Positions 1-6,132 of a stretch of DNA of 6,132 nucleotides are shown here, in pieces; positions within the stretch are counted from its first letter, which is position 1, and each line of letters begins with the position of its first letter. The notes beneath the pieces were generated by a model that saw nothing but the letters and a program-made list of their open reading frames with translations, did not search any database and had not been told where the DNA came from. The stretch is from Burkholderiales bacterium (lineage in GTDB: Bacteria > Pseudomonadota > Gammaproteobacteria > Burkholderiales > Burkholderiaceae_C), in the NCBI GenBank assembly GCA_006227785.1, contig SBFU01000045.1:1-6132 (forward strand), in the 5' to 3' direction. The translations under genes and the position numbers were made by a program.

Positions 1-1050
1 CAGCCGCAGCACCACGTCCTCCAGGCCGTCATGCGTAGGCATCACCGCCACACGCAACTCCAGGTTCTGGCCACCAAACTCGGCGAAATCGATCTTGCCA
101 TCCTGCGGACGCCGCCGTTCGGCGATGTCCAGCTTGGCCATGATCTTGATGCGCGACACCAGCGGCGCACGCAACTTGGCCGGCAGCCAGAGATAGGGTT
201 CAAGATCCCCGTCGCGCCGGAAGCGGATGGCAGTCAGGGCCTCCCCCGGGTTGCTCTCGATGTGGATGTCGGAGGCCTGGGTGCGCTGGGCCTCGCTGAT
301 CATGCGGTTGACCAGCCGCACCATGCCAGCGGATTCGCTGGCCGAAGCCAGCTGTTCGGCCTCGGCTGCACTGCCCACCTCGACCATGGCCTGAATGACC
401 AGATCGTCGAGCCCGGCGGCCTCCGAATGGGCAGACGACAACAGCTGGCGCCGGACCTCGTCGGCCGCACGCTCGCCAGGCATGTCGTGTCCGACACGGG
501 TGATCTGCTCCTGCACGTCCAGACGGCGGTCAATGGCCTGTGGACTGGCCCAGACCAGCGTGACCGTGTGTCCCGTCAGGTAGGCAAGATCCCGCTGAAG
601 TTCGGTCCGTGTGGGCGTCGAGGAGGCGATGAACAACTGTTCGTTCGCCATGCCCAGTGGGACGACGTGGTGGAGACGTGCCTGCTGCAGGGGCAGCAGC
701 TGGAAGGCATCGGGTTCGACCTCGAAGCCCATGACGTCAACCTCGACCAGACCGGCCACCCGGGCCAGGGCCCGGTGCAGGTCATCGTGGCTGAGCAGCA
801 GTCGTTGCACCAGCTCTTCTGCCCGTGACCGCAACAGGTCCGGGCTTTCGGCCTGCAGCCGGACCAGGGTGGCCTCGTCCAGCAAGTGCAACTGCAGGAT
901 GGCCTGACGCAGGCTGATGACCGGCATGCAGTGGACACACTCGATGGCCACCAGCAGCTGGCGCAGGTTGTGGATCAACTGGGGCGGCAGCACGCCGGGA
1001 ACGATCGGGGTGGACGCAGTGGGGGACAGGCTCATTGTGGGTTGAATCAT
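1..1050 (-). CDS. GspE/PilB-family secretion or pilus assembly ATPase, N-terminal part (gene cut by left window edge)
   Basis: Hexameric cytoplasmic ATPases of this family power pilus or pseudopilus assembly in type IV pilus and type II secretion machines. The visible 350 codons read without a stop from the start codon to the window edge. Residues about 45-180 resemble the MshEN/T2SSE N-terminal domain. The core N2 domain begins near residue 240: 'LVNRMISEA' (246-254), 'ASDIHIES' (259-266), 'IRFRRDGDL' (275-283) and 'AKLDIAERRRPQDGKI' (305-320) are hallmark GspE/PilB segments, followed by 'RVAVMPT' and 'EDVVLRL' at the edge. Walker A, the Asp and His boxes, Walker B and any zinc motif lie outside, so ATPase competence cannot be judged. 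The start at 1050 (MIQPTMSL) was chosen because a GAG lies a few bases upstream; the ATG at 1035 has no visible ribosome site. The gene is divergent from the gamma-glutamyltransferase gene. The family is clear, but pilus versus type II secretion is undecided without neighbours. A lone CxxC at residues 38-41 is unexplained. Confidence 0.85.
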   Translation of the reverse strand, partial: MIQPTMSLSPTASTPIVPGVLPPQLIHNLRQLLVAIECVHCMPVISLRQAILQLHLLDEATLVRLQAESPDLLRSRAEELVQRLLLSHDDLHRALARVAGLVEVDVMGFEVEPDAFQLLPLQQARLHHVVPLGMANEQLFIASSTPTRTELQRDLAYLTGHTVTLVWASPQAIDRRLDVQEQITRVGHDMPGERAADEVRRQLLSSAHSEAAGLDDLVIQAMVEVGSAAEAEQLASASESAGMVRLVNRMISEAQRTQASDIHIESNPGEALTAIRFRRDGDLEPYLWLPAKLRAPLVSRIKIMAKLDIAERRRPQDGKIDFAEFGGQNLELRVAVMPTHDGLEDVVLRL

Positions 1051-1102
1051 CCATCTCGGGGGCTGGGCAACACGCCGGACCAAGCCGTACCATTACCCTA
1101 AC

Positions 1103-1126
1103 CCGAGTTGGACACGATCCGAGTTG
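1103..1126. repeat. Pair of CCGAGTTG direct repeats in the divergent intergenic region
   Basis: The 8-mer CCGAGTTG occurs at 1103-1110 and again at 1119-1126, 16 bp start to start. It lies in the 134-bp region (1051-1184) between the divergent ATPase and gamma-glutamyltransferase genes. Both copies sit where promoters for either gene could be, so a regulator-binding role is possible, but nothing in the sequence identifies a regulator. I found no convincing -35/-10 pair on either strand in this region. Confidence 0.35.
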
Positions 1127-1184
1127 ATTTGGGACAAATACCCACTGGGGTAGCCTGTCAGCCACACACAAATGGCCCTGCACC

Positions 1185-3035
1185 ATGACGAATTGCACAC
1201 CCGCCCTCAGCCTGACCTGTCTGCGCCGCAGCGCACTCGTGACGGTGGCCGCACTGGTCACCGGACTTTGGGGTTGTACGGCCCCCCCATCAACCGTGGC
1301 AACAGGCCCGGCCGCGGGACAGCCAGAAGGTGCCTCCGGCATCGCGGCATCGGTGGAGACGCGTTTTCGGCGGCAGGCGGTGGCTGCCGCCCACCCGCTG
1401 GCCGCGCGGGCGGGCTGGCAGATGCTGCGCGCCGGCGGCTCGGCGGTCGATGCGGCGATCGCGGCCCAAATGGTGCTGACCCTGGTGGAGCCCCAGTCCA
1501 GCGGCATCGGGGGTGGTGCCTTCCTGCTGCACCACGACGGACGCCGCGTGCAGGCCTACGATGGCCGGGAAACCGCGCCGGCGGCGGCCGGCCCGGACCT
1601 GTTTCTGGACAGCACCGGCAAGCCCATGCCCTTCCGCGAGGCCGTGGTGGGTGGACGTTCGGTCGGCACACCCGGCCTGTTGATGATGCTGGCGCAGGCT
1701 CACCGGGCACATGGACGGCTGCCCTGGGCAGCGCTGTTCGATCCGGCGATCCGCCTGTCGGAACAGGGTTTTCCGGTCGGGCCACGACTGCACACCCTGC
1801 TCAAGGCCGAATCCGCCCTGAAGAGTGATCCGGTCGCCGGGCGCTATTTCTACCGCGCCGACGGCCAGCCGCACCCGGTGGGGCACACCCTGCGCAACCC
1901 GGAACTGGCCTCGGTGCTTCGCCGCCTCGCGGCAGAGGGACCCTCGGCGTTCTACCAGGGACCGGTGGCACAGGCCATGGTCACTGCGGTGCAGACCCAT
2001 CCCACCAACCCGGGCCGTCTGACCGGCGAGGATCTGGCCCGCTACCAGCCCCGGGAACGGGACGCCCTTTGCCATGACCATGAGGCCTCATCCCGACAGC
2101 TGCGGGTGTGTGGTTTCCCGCCGCCCAGCTCGGGCGCACTGGCCATCGGACAGATTCTGGGCCTGCTGTCACACACGCCGCAGGCGGGCCTGCCCCTGCG
2201 GTCTGGTACGCCGTCGGCCGACACCCTGCACACCTATGCCGAGGCCTCGCGCCTGGCCTTTGCCGACCGTGCGCAATACGTGGCCGACCCGGACTTTGTG
2301 CCGGCGCCCGGGGGGAGCTGGATCCGCCTGCTGGACCCGGCGTACCTGCAGGAGCGGGCCCGGTTGATCGGCCCCCAGCGCGCAGCGGTGGTCCAGCCGG
2401 GCAAGCCGGGCGGCGATACCGTCGGCTGGGCCCCCATGCCCGACCAACCCGAGTACGGCACCAGCCACCTCAGCGTGATCGACGCCCATGGCAACGCCCT
2501 GGCCATGACCACCACCATCGAATCCGGCTTCGGCGCACGCCTCATGGTCAGCACCGATCCGTCCCGCCCAGGCGGCTTCCTGCTCAACAACCAGCTCACC
2601 GATTTCAGCTTTGTCCCGGCCGACGCCGAGGGTCGTCCGGTCGCCAACCGGGTCGAGCCGGGCAAGCGGCCGCGCTCCTCGATGTCGCCCACCCTGGTGT
2701 TCGACCGCCACAGCGGCGAGCTGCTGATGAGCCTGGGCAGCCCGGGCGGCGCCCTCATCATCCACTTCACCGCCAAGACGCTGCTGGGAACGCTGCACCA
2801 GGGCCTGACCCCCCAGCAGGCCATCGACCTGCCCAATTTCGGGACCACGGGCGGCCCTGTCCTGCTGGAGGCCGGTCGCTTCACCGCTGAAACGGTTCAG
2901 GCGCTGGAGCAACGGGGTCACAGCGTGCAGCAGGTGCCCATGCCCAGCGGTCTGCAGGCCCTTCAGCGCGGACCCGGCGGTGTGTGGATGGGTGGCGCCG
3001 ATCCGCGGCGTGAGGGCGTGGTGTTGGGCGACTGA
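1185..3035 (+). CDS. ggt: Gamma-glutamyltransferase (glutathione hydrolase family), probable lipoprotein
   Basis: Family members cleave or transfer the gamma-glutamyl group of glutathione and related compounds outside the cytoplasm. They are made as a proenzyme that self-cleaves into large and small subunits. This protein is 616 aa, normal for the family. The N-terminus has Arg14-Arg15, a hydrophobic stretch at about 16-30 and a Cys at 31 in 'GLWGC', which fits a lipoprotein signal, though Trp at -2 is unusual. Conserved parts follow: 'EPQSSGIGGGAF' (102-113), Arg128 in 'DGRETAP', 'PPPSSGALAIGQIL' (312-325), the nucleophile Thr426 in 'GTSHLS', 'LLNNQLTDF' (466-474), 'RPRSSMSP' (495-502) and 'GSPGG' (518-522). 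Cleavage before Thr426 would give a mature large chain of about 395 aa and a small chain of 191 aa, both typical. Glu446 falls where E. coli GGT has Asn411, so the exact substrate is uncertain; cephalosporin acylase-like relatives exist in the same superfamily. No good Shine-Dalgarno precedes the ATG, but no better in-frame start is visible upstream and the signal peptide begins here. Confidence 0.93.
   Translation: MTNCTPALSLTCLRRSALVTVAALVTGLWGCTAPPSTVATGPAAGQPEGASGIAASVETRFRRQAVAAAHPLAARAGWQMLRAGGSAVDAAIAAQMVLTLVEPQSSGIGGGAFLLHHDGRRVQAYDGRETAPAAAGPDLFLDSTGKPMPFREAVVGGRSVGTPGLLMMLAQAHRAHGRLPWAALFDPAIRLSEQGFPVGPRLHTLLKAESALKSDPVAGRYFYRADGQPHPVGHTLRNPELASVLRRLAAEGPSAFYQGPVAQAMVTAVQTHPTNPGRLTGEDLARYQPRERDALCHDHEASSRQLRVCGFPPPSSGALAIGQILGLLSHTPQAGLPLRSGTPSADTLHTYAEASRLAFADRAQYVADPDFVPAPGGSWIRLLDPAYLQERARLIGPQRAAVVQPGKPGGDTVGWAPMPDQPEYGTSHLSVIDAHGNALAMTTTIESGFGARLMVSTDPSRPGGFLLNNQLTDFSFVPADAEGRPVANRVEPGKRPRSSMSPTLVFDRHSGELLMSLGSPGGALIIHFTAKTLLGTLHQGLTPQQAIDLPNFGTTGGPVLLEAGRFTAETVQALEQRGHSVQQVPMPSGLQALQRGPGGVWMGGADPRREGVVLGD
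1263..1277 (+). other. Lipobox-like signal peptidase II site in the gamma-glutamyltransferase
   Basis: Codons 27-31 read G-L-W-G-C directly after a hydrophobic stretch preceded by two arginines. Leu at -3 and Gly at -1 fit the lipobox; Trp at -2 does not match the usual Ala/Ser/Val/Ile. The following residues (TAPPSTVATGPAAG) look like the flexible Pro/Ala/Thr tether typical after a lipidated Cys. Many GGTs are instead soluble periplasmic or secreted proteins, so this would anchor the enzyme to a membrane. Confidence 0.6.
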
Positions 3036-3051
3036 AGCCCCCAGCGGCCCA

Positions 3052-4713
3052 TCAGACGTCGATGGCCGCCGCCGAACCGGCAAGCTTGCGCAGCTCGAAC
3101 TTCTGGATCTTGCCGGTGCTGGTCTTGGGCAACTCGCCAAAAACCACCGCTCTGGGCACCTTGAAGCCGGCCAGGTGCTGGCGGCAGTGGCGCACGATGT
3201 CTTCCGGCGTGGTCTGGGCGCCGGCCTTGAGCTCGACAAAGGCGCAAGGCGTCTCACCCCACTTGGGGTCGGGCCGGGCCACCACGGCCGCCGCCAGCAC
3301 ATCCGGATGGCGGTAGAGGACGTCCTCCACCTCGATCGAGGAAATGTTCTCGCCGCCCGAGATGATGATGTCCTTGCTGCGGTCCTTGATCTTGAAATAG
3401 CCGTCTGGGTACTGCACGGCCAGGTCACCGCTGTGGAACCAGCCACCGGCAAAGGCCTCGGCCGTGGCCTTCGGGTTCTTCAGGTAGCCCTTCATGGCGA
3501 TGTTGCCCTTGAACATGATCTCGCCCATGGTCTCGCCGTCCTGCGGCACGGGCTGCAGGGTCTGCGGGTCGAGCACCCGGACGTCCCGCTCCAGGTGGTA
3601 GCGCACGCCCTGGCGGGCGTTGAGCCGGGCCCGTTCTCCGATGTCCAGACCGTCCCAGCTCTCGTGCTTGGCACAGACCGTGGCCGGGCCGTAGACCTCG
3701 GTCAGGCCGTAGACATGGGTGAGGTCAAAGCCCATCTGCTCCATGCCCTCGATCATCGACGCCGGTGGCGCGGCGCCTGCCACCATGGCCTTGATGCCGG
3801 CGGGCACACCCTGCTTGAGGGTGGCCGGTGCATTGACCAGCAGGCCGTGCACGATGGGCGCACCGCAGTAGTGGGTGACACCGTGTTCGCGCATGGCGTC
3901 GAAGATGGCCTGCGCCTCGACCCGCCGCAGGCAGACGTTGACCCCGGCCCGGGCCGCCACCGTCCAGGGAAAGCACCAGCCGTTGCAATGGAACATGGGC
4001 AGGGTCCAGAGGTAGACCGCGTGCTTGGGCATGTCCCATTCCAGAATATTGCTGATCGCGTTGACTGCCGCACCGCGGTGGTGGTAGACGACGCCCTTGG
4101 GGTTGCCGGTGGTGCCGCTGGTGTAGTTCAGCGCAATGGCGTCCCATTCGTCCCCGGGCAGGTTCCAGTCGAAGGCCGGGTCGCCACCCGCGATGAAATC
4201 CTCGTAGGTGGTGCTGCCGATGCGCTGCACCGGTCCGGTGAACAGGGCGTCCTCGACGTCGATCACCAGCAGCGGTTCGGTGCGCTGGCGCAGGGCGATG
4301 GCCTGGGCCATGGTGGGGGCGAACTCGGGGTCTGTGATCACCACCCGGGCCTCGCCGTGGTCGAGCATGAAGGCCACGGCCTGCGGGTCCAGCCGCGTGT
4401 TCAGGCTGTTGAGCACCGCCCCGGCCATGGGCACGCCGAAATGCGCCTCGACCATGGGCGGCGTGTTGGGCAGCATCACCGCCACGGTGTCGTTCTTGCC
4501 GATGCCGGCACGCTGCAGGGCGCTGGCCAGCCGGCGACAGCGGGCATAGGTCTGACTCCAGGTCTGGCGCAGGCTGCCGTGAACGATGGCCAGCCGGTCG
4601 GGGTAGACCTCGGCCGTTCGCTCGATGAAGCTCAGCGGCGACAGGGGCGCAAAGTTGGCCTCGTTGCGCGGCAGGTCCCGGTCATACATGTGGGCAGCGG
4701 TCTCGGGATTCAT
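3052..4713 (-). CDS. AMP-forming acyl-CoA synthetase (acyl-activating enzyme)
   Basis: This enzyme activates a carboxylic acid with ATP to an acyl-adenylate and then forms the CoA thioester in the cytoplasm. The protein is 553 aa, normal for the ANL superfamily. Motifs in order: the phosphate-binding loop 'YTSGTTGNPKG' (197-207), 'PMFHCNGWCFPW' (239-250), 'YGLTEVYGP' (335-343), 'GWFHSGD' (424-430), the hinge region 'DRSKDIIISGGENISS' (444-459), and catalytic Lys535 in 'KTSTGKIQK'. All key residues are present. The 'MFHCNGWC' and 'ENISSIEVE' segments and the N-terminus 'LSPLSFIERTAEVYPDR' resemble the clade holding plant acyl-activating enzymes (AAE1/BZO1 type) and bacterial DmdB-like methylmercaptopropionate-CoA ligases. 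The acyl substrate cannot be read from sequence; a short- or medium-chain or aromatic acid is plausible. The start at 4713 is preferred over longer in-frame options because AGGAG lies 8 nt upstream and the homologous region begins there. The gene is convergent with ggt and divergent from dnaG. Confidence 0.95.
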   Translation of the reverse strand: MNPETAAHMYDRDLPRNEANFAPLSPLSFIERTAEVYPDRLAIVHGSLRQTWSQTYARCRRLASALQRAGIGKNDTVAVMLPNTPPMVEAHFGVPMAGAVLNSLNTRLDPQAVAFMLDHGEARVVITDPEFAPTMAQAIALRQRTEPLLVIDVEDALFTGPVQRIGSTTYEDFIAGGDPAFDWNLPGDEWDAIALNYTSGTTGNPKGVVYHHRGAAVNAISNILEWDMPKHAVYLWTLPMFHCNGWCFPWTVAARAGVNVCLRRVEAQAIFDAMREHGVTHYCGAPIVHGLLVNAPATLKQGVPAGIKAMVAGAAPPASMIEGMEQMGFDLTHVYGLTEVYGPATVCAKHESWDGLDIGERARLNARQGVRYHLERDVRVLDPQTLQPVPQDGETMGEIMFKGNIAMKGYLKNPKATAEAFAGGWFHSGDLAVQYPDGYFKIKDRSKDIIISGGENISSIEVEDVLYRHPDVLAAAVVARPDPKWGETPCAFVELKAGAQTTPEDIVRHCRQHLAGFKVPRAVVFGELPKTSTGKIQKFELRKLAGSAAAIDV

Positions 4714-4759
4714 GTTCTTGTCTCCTGTTGTGGATGCGCCATTGCGAGAGAATACCCCG
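4714..4759. promoter_or_regulatory. 46-bp divergent intergenic region between the acyl-CoA synthetase gene and dnaG
   Basis: Both genes start at the edges of this gap and each has its ribosome site within it (AGGAG at 4722-4726, minus; GAGAG at 4746-4750, plus). Little room remains for two sigma-70 promoters. I saw no -35/-10 pair with acceptable spacing on either strand, so at least one promoter probably lies within the opposite gene's 5' coding part. This is inference from spacing, not from recognised promoter elements. Confidence 0.4.
4722..4726 (-). promoter_or_regulatory. Shine-Dalgarno sequence AGGAG of the acyl-CoA synthetase gene
   Basis: On the minus strand AGGAG is followed by an 8-nt spacer and the ATG whose first base is 4713. 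It decides the start: the open frame continues 69 codons further upstream into the antisense of dnaG, but no comparable site is seen there and those residues do not resemble the family. Confidence 0.85.
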
Positions 4760-6132
4760 ATGGCGATCCCCCAGTCCTTCATCCAGGAGCTGCTCAGCCG
4801 CGTCGATGTGGTCGAGGTGGTGGGCCGGTACGTGCAGCTCAAGAAGGGGGGTGCCAATTTCATGGGCCTGTGCCCCTTCCATGGCGAAAAGTCGCCCTCG
4901 TTCAGCGTCAGCCCCTCCAAGCAGTTCTACCACTGCTTTGGCTGTGGCGCCAATGGCAACGCCATCGGCTTCCTGATGGAACACACCGGCATGAACTTTG
5001 TCGAGGCGGTCAAGGAACTGGCCGGCCAGGTCGGCCTGCAGGTGCCGGAAGACGAGGCATCGCCTCAGGACCGCGAGCGCGCTGCCCAGATGCGCCAGAA
5101 GCAGGCCACCCTGACCGATGTGCTGGAGAAGGCCGCCAAGGCCTACCAGAAGGACCTCAAGGCTTCGCCGCGGGCGGTCGACTACCTCAAGCGCCGGGGT
5201 CTGACCGGACAGATCGCCAAGACCTTCGGGCTGGGCTACGCGCCCGAGGGCTGGCGCCACCTGGCGGGCGTGTTTCCCGACTACACCGAGCCGCTGCTGG
5301 TCGAGTCGGGTCTGGTGATCGAACACGAGGACGAAAAGGATGCGGCCGGCGATTCCAAACGCTATGACCGCTTCCGCGACCGCATCATGTTCCCGATCCG
5401 CAACGTCAAGGGCGAGTGCATCGGATTTGGCGGACGGGTGCTGGACAAGGGCGAACCCAAGTACCTGAACTCACCTGAAACCCCGGTTTTCAGCAAGGGA
5501 CGCGAACTGTATGGGCTGTTCGAGGCCCGCACCGCCATTCGCCAGCACGGCTATGCGCTGGTGACCGAGGGCTACATGGACGTGGTGGCGCTGGCCCAGC
5601 TGGGCTTTGCCAACGCGGTGGCGACGCTGGGCACCGCCTGCACGCCAGACCATGTGCAGAAGCTGTTCCGCTTCACCGACGCGGTGGTGTTCAGTTTCGA
5701 TGGTGATGCGGCCGGACGGCGGGCCGCCCGCAAGGCCCTGGACGCCGCCCTGCCCCTGGCCACCGACACGCGCAGCGTGAAGTTTCTGTTCCTGCCGGCC
5801 GAGCACGACCCGGACAGCTACATCCGGGCCCATGGTGAAGCCGCGTTCTCTCGCTGCGTCAAGGAGGCCCTGCCCCTGTCCCGGTTCCTGCTGGAGGTGG
5901 CGGCAACCGATTGCGATCGCGACAGCGCCGAAGGGCGGGCCCGACTGGCGGCTCAGGCACGACCGCTCTGGGTCGCCTTGCCCGAGGGCGCGCTCAAGCG
6001 CCAGTTGCTGGACGATCTGGCGCACGCGGTGGGCATTGGCAGCGCCGACCTGGCCGAGTTGTGGAAACAGGCGGGGCATGGTCTTCGTGCCCGGCGCAGC
6101 CCGGCTGCGTCATCGGCATCGGTGCCTGCCAG
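4760..6132 (+). CDS. dnaG: DNA primase DnaG, N-terminal and catalytic domains (gene cut by right window edge)
   Basis: DnaG makes the RNA primers for leading- and lagging-strand DNA synthesis at the replication fork, working with the DnaB helicase. The window holds 457 codons plus 2 nt. The N-terminal zinc-binding domain has Cys38, His41, Cys59 and Cys62 in 'LCPFHGEKSPSF' and 'YHCFGCGANG'. The RNA polymerase core follows, with 'YDRFRDRIMFPI' (202-213), 'GFGGRVL' (222-228) and 'KYLNSPET' (234-241). The TOPRIM domain starts near 264 with Glu270 in 'VTEGYMDVVAL', then Asp314 and Asp316 in 'FDGDAAG' and Asp350/Asp352 in 'DPD'. These match E. coli Glu265, Asp309, Asp311, Asp345 and Asp347 with a constant offset of five, so the active site is intact. 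A Ser/Ala-rich linker begins around residue 446; the DnaB-interacting C-terminal domain is off the edge. The start at 4760 has GAGAG 9 nt upstream and fits the family N-terminus; an in-frame ATG at 4712 is less likely because it overlaps the neighbour's start codon. No rpsU gene lies directly upstream. Confidence 0.97.
   Translation, partial: MAIPQSFIQELLSRVDVVEVVGRYVQLKKGGANFMGLCPFHGEKSPSFSVSPSKQFYHCFGCGANGNAIGFLMEHTGMNFVEAVKELAGQVGLQVPEDEASPQDRERAAQMRQKQATLTDVLEKAAKAYQKDLKASPRAVDYLKRRGLTGQIAKTFGLGYAPEGWRHLAGVFPDYTEPLLVESGLVIEHEDEKDAAGDSKRYDRFRDRIMFPIRNVKGECIGFGGRVLDKGEPKYLNSPETPVFSKGRELYGLFEARTAIRQHGYALVTEGYMDVVALAQLGFANAVATLGTACTPDHVQKLFRFTDAVVFSFDGDAAGRRAARKALDAALPLATDTRSVKFLFLPAEHDPDSYIRAHGEAAFSRCVKEALPLSRFLLEVAATDCDRDSAEGRARLAAQARPLWVALPEGALKRQLLDDLAHAVGIGSADLAELWKQAGHGLRARRSPAASSASVPA

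Noticed and set aside
31..828. A 265-codon plus-strand open frame at the left edge
   Set aside because: It lies antisense to the GspE/PilB-like reading frame, which carries several family-specific motifs in order; the plus-strand translation shows none.
1105..1156. Possible sigma-70 promoter elements such as TTGGAC (1108-1113) or TTGATT (1124-1129) upstream of ggt
   Set aside because: No -10 with reasonable match lies 16-18 bp downstream of either; the best pairs need spacers of 20 bp or more.
1172..1828. A 218-codon plus-strand open frame starting 13 nt before ggt
   Set aside because: It overlaps ggt in a different frame, and its Gly/Arg/Pro/Ala-rich translation is typical of a shifted frame. 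The ggt frame carries the signal peptide and family motifs.
2169..3452. A 427-codon minus-strand open frame across the end of ggt and the end of the acyl-CoA synthetase gene
   Set aside because: It is an out-of-frame or antisense shadow of two genes with clear families, and its low-complexity Arg/Ser/Thr/Ala/Gly-rich translation matches no family I know.
4712..4759. An upstream in-frame ATG (4712) extending dnaG by 16 residues
   Set aside because: It would overlap the start codon of the divergent gene, has no ribosome site of its own, and DnaG proteins align from about the start at 4760.
4714..4920. A 69-residue N-terminal extension of the acyl-CoA synthetase
   Set aside because: The extension is antisense to conserved dnaG zinc-domain codons and does not resemble the family; AGGAG 8 nt before the ATG at 4713 explains the start.
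2980..5367. A 795-codon open frame on the plus strand spanning the acyl-CoA synthetase antisense and the start of dnaG
   Set aside because: It is antisense to a gene with every ANL-family motif and then overlaps dnaG in another frame. Its translation (rich in G, H, V, L, D, R and Q) has the look of an antisense frame in high-GC DNA and no recognisable domain. Long spurious frames are expected at this GC content.

Overview
The window is high-GC DNA from what is most likely a betaproteobacterium of the order Burkholderiales. That placement rests on base composition, protein flavour and gene types; no marker that settles a genus is present. It looks like ordinary, densely coding chromosome. I see no mobile element, CRISPR array, RNA gene or phage signal.

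Layout, left to right. (1) Positions 1-1050, minus strand: the N-terminal 350 codons of a GspE/PilB-type secretion or type IV pilus assembly ATPase. The gene runs off the left edge before its Walker A motif. (2) 1051-1184: a 134-bp divergent intergenic region with a short direct repeat. (3) 1185-3035, plus strand: a complete gamma-glutamyltransferase with a lipoprotein-like signal and an intact autoprocessing threonine. (4) 3036-3051: a 16-bp convergent gap. (5) 3052-4713, minus strand: a complete AMP-forming acyl-CoA synthetase with a strong Shine-Dalgarno sequence. (6) 4714-4759: a 46-bp divergent gap. (7) 4760-6132, plus strand: the first 457 codons of dnaG, the replicative primase, cut by the right edge after its catalytic core and before its helicase-binding domain.

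The four genes alternate in strand (-, +, -, +), so none is in an operon with another inside this window, and their functions are not obviously linked: protein export or pilus assembly, extracytoplasmic glutathione/gamma-glutamyl metabolism, fatty or carboxylic acid activation, and DNA replication. I find no convincing undescribed system. The points worth a second look are modest: an acidic residue where E. coli GGT has a substrate-contacting Asn, a spaced direct repeat between the first two genes, the dnaG gene sitting apart from the rpsU partner it often has, and very tight spacing between divergent and convergent genes.
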